Assembly (NCBI GenBank): GCA_012064415.1
Contig: SSNU01000019.1
Span: 299,968 to 363,967 of the forward strand
Direction of reading: 5' to 3'
Length of the DNA stretch: 64,000 nt
Origin: Gyrodactylus bullatarudis
Lineage: Eukaryota; Platyhelminthes; Monogenea; Gyrodactylidea; Gyrodactylidae
Positions within the stretch are counted from its first letter, which is position 1. Each line of letters opens with the position of its first letter. Both the position numbers and the translations under genes were made by a program. Shown one piece after another: positions 24,701 through 34,934 of this stretch. The notes under the pieces are model-generated. The model was not told the DNA's origin and ran no database searches. It saw nothing but the letters and a program-made list of their open reading frames with translations.

Positions 24701-27700
24701 TGAGTGGATTGAGCATTGGAATACAATGCGAGAGGTCCTAGGTTCAAATCCCATGTTGTGGCATACTGACGAGTCCAAAAGAGGACGAAACGCGCATATA
24801 TGTCTACCATATATGTATACTTAGATTATTTGTAAATACCATGTGAGTTTCTTTCGTACCAGTCTCGGTGGGATCCATTAGTAAGCTGTAAAATTCAGCG
24901 ACATGAGCTAATCCAATACCAAATAAGACGTTCCTGTGGGATATATTTTCTAAGCACCTAGAACGACATAATTCTAGTAACCTTTGTAAGTATATGTAGG
25001 TGCTGCACTATTCATTACATAAAATAGATAGAATGTCAAATTATTCTTATAAATTTTAAGAAAAATCTTTTAAAATTTATTAAATTTTTCTTATTCCTCT
25101 TTAAGAAATCAGAAGAGAGCAAGGTTTGTAGAGTCTTATGGAATTGGCTTGATGGTGTCTGGTCGTACTTTGAAGAAATTGTCGAATTGAAGAAAATCGA
25201 AAAGCGAGAAGAAATAAATCTTTTTAAATATTCCCAAGCGGTACGTTTATATCAGTGATAACTAGGGCCTCAAAACAAGTACTAAATAAAATATTATCTC
25301 ATAAACTGAAAAATAAGAAGAATATAGTACTTTGAAGAAATTTTTAGAGATTCTGAGTAAAAAAAAGTACTTCACAGTAAATTCTTGCAAAATTTAGTAT
25401 CAAATAATTTTCACCATCTAACTGTTATAGCGCATATTTTACAAAATAAATCCTTTTAGTTCAAATTTTAAATTCTATGGAATAATTTTTGACTTGCTAT
25501 CAGCTTACACGATGAAATACTGCTAGCTCAGGAATCTTGTTACCCATTCATCAAAAATTTTGATTGGTCGTTTACTAGTTGAAGAATACTCTACTCTGAG
25601 ACTTTATTCAGAAAAATAGAACAAAAAAGTACCAGGACAACAATTAAGCGCAGAAATAGTACCAGCTATCTTTAAATTGGGATAAGATGGGCAGATTTTT
25701 TCTTCAGATTATTGCAACTCAGTCAGCCTTTCATCTAGAGTGAAAATAGACCAAATAATACTTTTTTGAGGCCCTAGTGATAACTTATCACTGATAAGAC
25801 ATATTTCTGTGTTTATTCGAATTTGGATTTCAGAAAGATCAGATTGAATCATTCCACAATGTTCTCCTAGACCAGCTGGTCAAGCTTCGAGACGAAATGT
25901 ACCAATGGAGACCAAGAAAGTTACCGGATAAATTAAGGAATTTCATAAAAACTTTCAAGCAAGATATTGCACCCAGTCAAAAGATATTCTCTGCAATGAA
26001 GTTGAGAGAATTTCTCAAAATTGTTCCGGAAATATTCCCAGATGCTAGATCTGACATTCATCTAGCGGCAATGTACTCGCGTAGTTTGGATTTGTATTCA
26101 AACGAGGTACGTCCTTTAATACAGAACTCAAGAGCTTTTCATAAACTTTAACATTCAATTTTCAGATGAATATTCTCACATATCCATCAACATCGATGCT
26201 CTGGGTTGTGAGTGACATTCCCTGGTTTGTCGAACGTCTTAACGAATTGATTCGTTGGTTCGCCAATAACAAGGATGCTGGCAGTTTCCTAAATATGGAG
26301 AAAATCTGGTTCCTTTCCCGAAATTCTCTCATTTTTAAGAGGATTGATTATCTTTCATATTATGGGGACCTGTTGCAGTTCAACGATATCAAAACACAAA
26401 AAGTGGTATGCTGAAAATTTAATTGTGAAAATATGAAATAATTTTGAAAACTTTTGGCTAGTTTATTTTATATGAAGATGGGGATTACCATAAAAATTCG
26501 ATATTTCTCTCCAGAAGACAATTATTTGGGTCATTTTACTTCGAATCTTTTGAGTATAAATTGAGAAAGTAAAGATTGATTTTAAGGAATGAATAAAATT
26601 CATGTTACATAAAAAATTGTTCCTGCATTAGAGTTGGTGAGAAGTGAAGGAAAAATTGGTTACTCAAAAATACTCAAATTCTATTGGTTGTTGGTTTTCA
26701 TGCATATTATTGGTCACCTGAAGAGGAGCAGAGAGGTATAAATATAATTTTGGTAGGAAATATATTCATCCTGTGAACCATCATGTGTGTAATTAACTGT
26801 ACTGGTAAGAGTAGATTAGCTCATTATAAATTCAAATAATGTATGATGTTATGGTTTTTTAAGGCAAGTGGATTTGTAACCTAAATATCATTGAAAAATC
26901 CATAGTAAAAATCAATAAGAAATGATCTTTTATAGATTTTGAATCTATTGACCCTTTTGGAATGCTTTTCCATAATACTCAAGATTATCAACAAGGAAGA
27001 TTCCATTTACACTCAGATTAAAGATGAAACGGACCTAGACCATGGTCATTACTATGTTCCCTTCAGTCAGCTATCAATACAGCCAGACTTGAGAATGTCT
27101 TGTACAGAAGTACAATCAACTACTTTTCGGGTAAGTTTATTTCTTTCAAAATTTTATCAATTTTCCGAATGTAAAACTCCTTTTAGCCATTTCGATTACA
27201 CTCACTTTGATCAGAAGGCAGTAAAAAATCATTCAAATCTTAAATTTAAAAAAAGATTGATGAATCATTTTATAAATTTTATCTAAACTAAAACTTTTGC
27301 CAAAAATTCGAGCATAGCTTCTAAGCGAGAGGAGAGAAGTTTACAGATTAGTTCTAAACCTGATTGACATGATTATGAGAATTTATTATATTTACAAAAA
27401 TTTCAATATTTTTCTCCGGATTCACAGAAAAAAATCATTTTTTGATTTCTAAAAGGGAATGAGCTAAGAAGATGAGGATATTCGAAAAAATTCCGAAAAA
27501 AGTTCAATCTGACCAAAATTTGGCTGTTTTTTGAATTTCGAAAATGTACCAAATTTCCACTCTTGAAGCCAAAATTTTTCTCAATTTCGATAATTCGAAG
27601 CAGTTAGGTACTGATATTTGGGATCAAGAATAGACGAAGAATTCAAATTCACCTGCAGAAGTTTACTGAAACTCGCCATTACTGTGGGAATTCGAACTAT

Positions 27701-30700
27701 TTATATTTTTCGATTATCACGAAGGCAAATTATCTATAATAAGTTTAACATTTTCTTGGAAACAGTAAGATCTTCACTATCTCTATGGCCAGATTCGAAT
27801 TCTCCGTTCAATGTTGATCCCAAATATCATCACTTAACTGCTTCGAATTAACAAAATCGATAAAAATTTTGGGCTCAAAAGTTGAAAAAGTGGGAATTTG
27901 GTACATTTTCAAAATTCAAAAAACAGCCTAATTTTGGTCAGATTGAATTTTTTCCGGAATTTTTTCGAATATCCCACTCTTATTAGCTCATTCCCTTTTA
28001 GAAATCAAAAAATGATTTTTTTCTGTGAATCCGGAGAAAAATATTGAGTTTTTTGTAAATATGATATCATCTTGATGTCAACAATTTTTTAAAATTGTAA
28101 TATTAGCTAATGTATAAACTTTTTAGAGGATAAAAAAGAATTATAAATCGATAAAACACACGATAAAAATGTCTAATTTTTAGATTCTTATTATTCGATC
28201 TGATGAGTTTACTGTAACACAGCGTCAATGAGTATTAAAAATGTTGCTAGACTGTGCAATTAGTTCGCTCTGTTCAAGAAACATAAATTACTAAAGATTT
28301 GACTGTCAATTTTTCTCAAATAACCTCATCTTTTAAAAACTAGAAAAGTGTATTTCCCGATCTCTTCCATGAGAATAATCGTCCAGAATTAGAAATACTC
28401 AAGTTCTCCTTCAAATTCCGGATTGGCATGCCTGCTAACATTTTCTCACGGATCATGATGAGGTGTATGGAATTTGATGAAATGGTAAGTCCCTTTTCAC
28501 CTTTAAAGTAGGGCTCCAATACTCCATTATCAGGCATTCAACAGTAAAAAGAGGTGACAACTAAAGCGGTCAAAATGCTATTTTTGCTACTTTTAGTATG
28601 CTAATAATGAAATGAAATCTGATTAGAATGGTGTAAGGCATGCTTTTGTCTCAGTTTTAGTTTCTGAAATAATTTTGCTAAAATTCTGCTATTTTTAGCT
28701 TCTTAATTTGCTCACCAAACAATGTAAACAATACCAAACAAATAAAAAGCCATTCTTTCTTATCCATGATAAAATCATTGTCTTCAATCTCTTCAAAACT
28801 CTCAGATAACCAAATATTAAAATTACGAACCCATTGAAGCCTGTTAACATCTATAGGAACCAAGACAGTTTTTCATTCAACTCGAATATTATTGGATAAT
28901 TAGTTTTAAACCAAGCAGAATAAATCATTGATCTTCATTATGTACAGAATTCTAGTTTCAACGAGACAAAAAATATAATTTCATCGAATATTCCATAGTT
29001 CATGCAAATAAATAAACTATTACTGAAGAAGTGATATTTTAAAATAGAAAATTTAGTTAATTGCAACTTTTAGCTATTTTTGAAATTCAATTTTGCCAAA
29101 AATTGCTATTTTTCAGGATAAAAATGCTATTTTATTGTGAAATTTTTGCTATTTTCTGACCGCCCTAGTGATAACCTTGGGAGTCTTGACACTTCCAAAG
29201 CTAGTAGTTGACATGACGATGTGAATTTACTGTAGTTAAGAAAAACACACAATATTTTTCTCCGGATAGTCAGGAATAAAATTAATTTTTCGAATTCCAT
29301 CATGAAATGAGCCAACAGAAGAACGATAAAAGAAATAAAATTTCCGAAAAACATTCAATCAAACAAAAAATTTTTGAATTTCGAAAAATCATTTACGATT
29401 TGGAAGACATGCTCATTTTTTCTTATCAATATTAGATGTAGAATTTGAATTCATCTTAATAAGTTCACAGAAACATGTCATTAAAATCGATCCATTTGAA
29501 TTATTCGATTATCACGAAAGAAAATGATCCAATATTTAAAAGTTTAACTTTTTCTTTCAACCTTATATTCTTCGTTTAATGGTCGTCCGAAATGTCTGTA
29601 TCGAATTGTTCCAAATCTTTGAAATCGTAAGAAATTTGACGCATTTTCAAAATTTATAAAACGGCATAATTTTTATTAGATATTTTTTTTATTTTCAACA
29701 CTTCCTGGTCTCATTTTTTTCTGACTTTCGAAGTAAAAATATTTTTTAAATTCTCATATAAACTCTTGATTTTCATACGAAATCATTCCATCAGTAGGAA
29801 TGCATATTAATTCAATGCATAATAATTCAATTACTTTTCAAGTAAATACAGGATTTAGATTTTATGTATTTTACACAACATCAGAATCTTACCGGGGAAT
29901 TGAACCAGATTTTAACCAAAGTGTCAATAGGTATTGACACCAAAAACCTGTCTCTCATTAATTTAAAATCAATATAAACTAGACTTTCTGTGTATTTTGA
30001 AAAAATAGAGATAAATTTCAAATTTTATAGACGGTCAGAGGAATTGTACACCCAAACAAGAGTGTCCCATCGAGAACACCTTGTCTGTTACTTGATGATC
30101 TAGATTTGGAACCGAGATTCGGCATTCCCGATAAAATCTCAAGTGTCAAAGCTTACTACAGTAATAAGTACATTGTTGGGTCACAGGTGAAGAAGAATAA
30201 GGCTGAAATGTCCACTGCTGTGGAGCCTCTGATTGTTTGGCAGTCAGGATTTCTCCTTCGAATCGGCTGTGTCGAAATTTTCATCTCACACAATATTCAC
30301 AATAGTTAGTTAACTACATAGCCTTTCGAATGAATTACAATTTAAATGCACACTTTAGCTCGAGGAGCAAGCTCAATTGACCTAGAAGTGAGAACTGGAA
30401 CATTCTACAACAACCCAGAGATGAGCCAACATCATCTACGCGAATACATCTGGGCTGTTCTGAGTCCGTTCATAACAAAGATTGAAAGTATCATCTTGAG
30501 CTATCCACATTTGCATCACAAATTGAGGCATTATTGTCGTGGAGGATGCTTTCGAATTTCTGGAGAAGAAAATACATTTAGTCCAGTACAACTTAGTCGT
30601 TCACTTGATAGGACTCTGGAATGCAAGAGATGTGGCGAAAATCAAATGAAAAGTTTTGATTGGAGATATCTAACAGGTGAGCTTCATAATGTATAATTTG

Positions 30701-33700
30701 CAAGAACCACAAATGATTGAACTAAAAGCTTTCAGTTTAGGAGACGTATTTATTTGAGTGTTTCTCTATTGCATTTAATCATGGGTATGATTCATTTTTT
30801 GGAAAAAACTTGAATTGGAACTGATCTCAGATCCCCCTAATCTATTAATATTCAAGCAGTAAACATGGTCAAAAAGTAGGAAATATGTATTTTTTAGAAC
30901 GGTAATATTGTCGAACTTCATTTAAGATATTACTATTCTGAAAGAAATCCCTCACTTTGGGATGGGTGGGAAATATTTTCTATTCTCTGGATGATCGGAA
31001 TCTTGAAGAAAATTTCATCATTGGTTCAGTATTACCAGGTTCATGTTCAAAATTAGATAATTTTTAACTTTACCAAAATAGGTTCACACTGATTCCGAAT
31101 CTTAAGAAGGTTAAAATTGGCTCTATCACGAGTTATACTCTAAACTATGAGGAATATTCCATTACTAATTAACTTTTTGAATATTTAGGTAGACAATTTG
31201 AATGGCCTCTCCATAACTATGCAATTGTGAACGGGTCTCGGATATGCCAGAGATGCTGCAAGAATAAACAAAAGGTTGCTACAGTTTGGGTAAAATTTTC
31301 ACTGTTTCCGATTCGTATTACAGAAAAAAGTATCAGTTTCTTAGATTAGATTTATAAGTTTTAATGCCTCAAAAAGATGATAAAATAGTATTTTAATTAC
31401 CATTTTGACTACGTAAACCTCGTACGATGGGATTATTTCTATGATAGGCTATATTTCTAATCTTTGGCAAAAAATGTTTTAAAACAAATTATCTCTACTC
31501 TCATTGGTACAAATAGCAATGACCAATCAAGTTGAAGATGACTAAATCGTTAAGCCACATGTAGTTTTTGTATTGAATAACAAAGGTACTAATCTTGTAT
31601 TAAATGATGATAACTCCTGATTGTATCATGAGAAGTATAATATGCGAAAAAAAGCGACTATAAGCCCTTAAAACTTTATTACTTGCTGAAAGCAATTGGT
31701 AAAATTCATTTTTGGCCTCAGTACAGCTTTAAATGCATAGATTTGTCCAAGAAACCTACACAATCTGGTAGAAATTCATGAAAATTTTTCATTGAAAAAG
31801 CATAGTCTAACAATCTTTGATTTTTTCTTTCTAGAAATATCAAAAAGAACTGTATCCTACATTTCCATGGCAAGCCTTTAGGGAATTTAACCAGGACAAC
31901 GGGAGCTCGGCCTTCTTTCACCTCTTTGGCAGTTTATTCTTGGAGCCAATTAAACCGGAAGACTGGCAGGAAATAAATGGCATGTTTTTCGGTCCAAGAT
32001 TAATTAGCAACGAGAAGCTCAAGACAGACTTTTTTGATCGAATCGATATAACAATTGTAAAGCCTGATATGTTATCGCTTATACTTGCTTATAAGGATGA
32101 ATCAATGACGTTTCTAAGATGGGAATTCACAAATGAATATTTATCTGTTCAAGGTACAAACTATCCTGTTAGTAAGGTGAAAATTGGAGACAAGGTTTCC
32201 CTTCAGATGTACGCACCAAGCGAACTCAACTTTTTTGATGCTCAGACGAACAATTTAATCAATCCTGTTAGAGATCTTCAGGATGAAAATCCCCTTGTGA
32301 GAAATCATTATAAAATTTATTGACCTCTGAATTCTTTTATGAAAGCCGACTTATCATTTATTAGATAATACATGCTAAAATTGGTATTCTTTTGCTCTAA
32401 AACTAGTTATCTTTCAATCTATGAAGGATATCGAGCAAGCTATCCCATATTCGAAATCTCCAGCTATATGTTCTCAAAAAAAAACATTCTAAAAAATATT
32501 AATCGTAACTCTGAATATCATCAGAACTAAGATTAGTATTATTCTATAGGTGAAAGCTTTATATTATTTTATAGGACCATGAAGTCTTATTTATTCGGAT
32601 CAATGGGTTGCCCCAATACTCGATACAAATGGAAGCGGACAAGTTTCACCTAATTCTACAGACCTTAACAACTAGTCTGGACTATATCCGTGAGAAATAC
32701 GAGGACAGAGTAGACGATTTCAACCAAACTGAATGGACTGAAGCAGATAAAGAAGCAAAGAGTCCGAATACTCCAAACTCCAACCGATTTGAAAAGTACA
32801 ATTTCCAGAATTCAAGTTATCTCAACTCAAAGAAACCCGTTACCAAAGAGAAGAAGGTCCGTGAGACTGTGAATCGTGAAACTCTCTGTTTGATGAACAA
32901 AGAGATTTCGTCTGGCCGGGTCATCTCAATTCTTGAATGCGAAAGATTTCCTGTAAGCAGATGATGATGTTAACACGGGAATTTCAAGTTTATCTGTTAA
33001 TCTTTCCATTTCTTTAGGCAATACTGCCAAACTTCTTCAGGCCTGGAATGATCTTGTTGTTTGAGACTAATGTTGGAGCCACTTGGCATCCTGGCGTCAT
33101 TGTTCAGGTTAAAGAGAACGGTTTCTTAATCATTGAAGATTTGTTGAATAAAATAAAGAAGACCGATCCGATTGAAATCTACATTGATAGTGATAAAATT
33201 GCTCCAATCGGACTATATCCAAGTCATATGAATGTTGATATTGGGATTAGAACTAAGGAGCTCACCCTATTCGAGGACTGGTCAGATTTGATCAATACAA
33301 ACTCAGCCTTTTTCCCAGCTCCATTCACGTATTTTCCGAGAGCTAGAAAAGATGTTAGTTTAAACTTTTGCAGATATATTACTTATTTAGAAACAACTTA
33401 CTTCGACCAAAACCTTTTTCTTTGAATCTATGATTTTAACTATAGTATAAAGAAAATTCTATATTTTTGAAATGTTCATTGATATGAATAAATTCACATT
33501 AATTCGTCACACTCCTGTCACATCTCATGAAGCTAAAGGACTATTTGAACTAAATATAAACCGAATAGCCTAAAGCAAAAAACAGACTCAAAAATATATT
33601 TTTTAATTTTAATTTAAAGTTTGTTACTCCCTGAAAGTCTGCAGACTCCTTAGTAAACCAGGGAATCTGGAAACTTGGTATTCAGATTCCCTGATAAGTT

Positions 33701-34691
33701 ACTCATTAGTCACAGTGAATCTGGAAACTTTAGGAATTCTGCAGAATCCCTGGGCAACAATCAGTGAGTCTGCAGACTCTCATAAGTTTCCAGATTCACT
33801 GTAATATATACAGCCGCAACTTGCGATTTATGAAAAATTACTCATTTGTGATAGGAGGGTTAAATCAATGAATAAATAGCCAAAATAGGTCTTACCAAGA
33901 TTTCATAAATACTTAAATTATTCATTTAGTTTAGGTTTTTAAAAATCTTTTTCTAATTTTAGAAAAAGTTTAAAGCCTTTCCGAGCCTCGGTCTGGCATC
34001 AGACAAGTGTTCCTCATCCTCAATCCATTCTCCCGGGACTTACTACAAAGTTTTAGTCAGGGCTATTCGAGATGATTGGCAGGCCTCGTCAATAAAAGGC
34101 AAAAGTCTTGCAATGTTTGAGCACTGGCCAATAATGCTTCCTAGTGAAATTGCATATTGCAACGTCTATTTGGCCCCGAGAAGTTTGATCCAGTCCATAT
34201 TTGGCCAGTCATGGTACCTTATGTGTCCCGGTCTAGTTTTCCACAAATTCATGGATGCCCACCCTCTAAACGAACCGCCTATGCCGATTAATGATTCGGC
34301 TATGATTGATTTCCTCAACAGTCCCGATCTTAAAATTTACACAATGTCTCTTCAGAATAGTCTGTACCATGAGAGTATCTTTTTTAATGAAATCTCTTCT
34401 GTTTTTCCAGTCCTATCAAGGGAGAAGCTTGATATCAAACATGTTATAATCGGAGTCAAGAACTTACTGAAGATGTATCTTTCCTCTTTTCTACTCTATA
34501 TGGGTCTCAACTGTAAGGATACTACAAAGAATTTCTTCACCAAAGATGTCAATACTCGTACGAAAAAGAAATCGGTAATTTTTAGAGAATTCCTAATTTT
34601 TTCATCAAGAATTCAAATGTGTTAAAGATTTTTAACAAATCCAGATCATGTGACCTACTTTTACCATTTATTTCAGGCTCAAGATCAGTAA
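21763..34691 (+). CDS. COR-domain protein with Cys knuckles and MBT-like C-terminus
   Basis: Seventeen exons join to 4161 nt (1386 residues): 21763-21808, 21857-22305, 22993-23106, 23997-24071, 25106-25240, 25834-26106, 26166-26402, 26936-27130, 28344-28484, 30031-30304, 30359-30676, 31189-31289, 31835-32296, 32575-32952, 33018-33353, 33963-34574, 34677-34691. Thirteen of 16 introns are phase 0. Residues 1-25 are hydrophobic. Residues 40-270 are unrecognised. About 274-720 resembles a ROCO COR domain: LWVVSDIPWFVERLNELI, LLTLLECFSIILKI, FKFRIGMPANIFSRIMMR, VWQSGFLLRIG and SIDLEVR align with its ordered landmarks. CKRCG and CQRCC knuckles (about 750-775) follow. FPWQAF at ~796 and FRPGMILLFET...WHPGVIVQV...IAPIGLY at ~1070-1140 look MBT-like. 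There is no P-loop. Joining the COR and MBT-like halves rests on the matching phase-0 splice 31289|31835; they could be two genes. Introns hold a hammerhead SINE, hAT MITEs and foldback repeats. Confidence 0.6.
24690..24905 (+). mobile_element. tRNA-derived SINE carrying a hammerhead ribozyme
   Basis: Pol III-like boxes are seen: GGATTGAGCATTGGA near 24698 (A-box-like) and GGTTCAAATCC at 24741 (B box). A hammerhead motif follows directly. The copy lies in an intron of the COR gene (24072-25105), in sense orientation. The 3' boundary is a guess. Confidence 0.65.
24752..24815 (+). ncRNA. Hammerhead ribozyme (type I-like)
   Basis: The core CTGACGAG (24766-24773) is followed by stem II GTCC-AAAAGA-GGAC (ends 24785), then GAAA, a short stem III (A-C-G with T-G-U partner) and a cleavage triplet GTC ending at 24804. 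Stem I pairs imperfectly: TA/TA next to the core, then a small bulge and GGT-type pairs. All invariant core positions (CUGANGA, GAAA, UH) are present. Self-cleavage would leave a 5' end at 24805. It closely resembles hammerheads in Schistosoma SINEs and Penelope-like elements (established knowledge). Confidence 0.75.
25255..25784. mobile_element. hAT-type MITE, 8-bp duplication GTGATAAC
   Basis: Perfect 8-bp target duplications GTGATAAC (25255-25262, 25777-25784) flank inverted ends TAGGGCCTCAAAA and TTTTTGAGGCCCTA. The 514-bp element has no transposase. It sits in the COR gene intron 25241-25833. Confidence 0.85.
27360..28080. repeat. Foldback element, family 2
   Basis: Arms 27360-27620 and 27830-28080 are reverse complements (TTTCTCCGGATTCACAG / CTGTGAATCCGGAGAAA; GGGAATGAGCTAA / TTAGCTCATTCCC). 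ORFs inside are repeat products. Diverged pieces recur near 29250-29760 and 35600. It lies in the COR gene intron 27131-28343. Confidence 0.75.
28554..29175. mobile_element. hAT-type MITE, near-perfect 8-bp duplication
   Basis: The ends TAAAGCGGTCA and TGACCGCCCTA are inverted. They are flanked by GTGACAAC (28554-28561) and GTGATAAC (29168-29175), 7 of 8 identical. The interior shares sequence in reverse with 39961-40245, for example the TAAATCATTGATCTTCAT region. Confidence 0.8.
33630..33815. repeat. Cluster of short direct and inverted repeats
   Basis: The words CTGGAAACTT, AGTCTGCAGACTC and AGATTCACTG recur several times, some inverted, in about 190 bp of the COR gene intron 33354-33962. 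Nothing identifies a mobile family. Confidence 0.45.
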
Positions 34692-34695
34692 AGAA

Positions 34696-34701
34696 AATAA
34701 A
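34696..34701 (+). terminator. Poly(A) signal of the COR gene
   Basis: AATAAA begins 5 bp past the TAA stop of the short last exon (34677-34691). The spacing is very tight but the signal is canonical. Confidence 0.35.
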
Positions 34702-34934
34702 TTAGACTGAATCTATTCTATTGCTTAGTCGCATTATCGTTTGAGAGTTGAACTTTGATTTCTTGATCATTTTTACTACTTGAAAATAACTGTAATTTCG
34801 ATAGTTAAAGATCTCTCAAAAACTTCGAATTCTCGATGAAAAATTGAGATTTGTTTAGAAATCATAAATTACCAACATATCAATCAGCTGTATCATTCTT
34901 TAAATTGATTAAAATTATTTCCAAATATAAGATT

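Noticed and set aside
33630..33815. CRISPR-like or satellite array
   Set aside because: The repeats are short, irregularly spaced and partly inverted, and the genome is eukaryotic.
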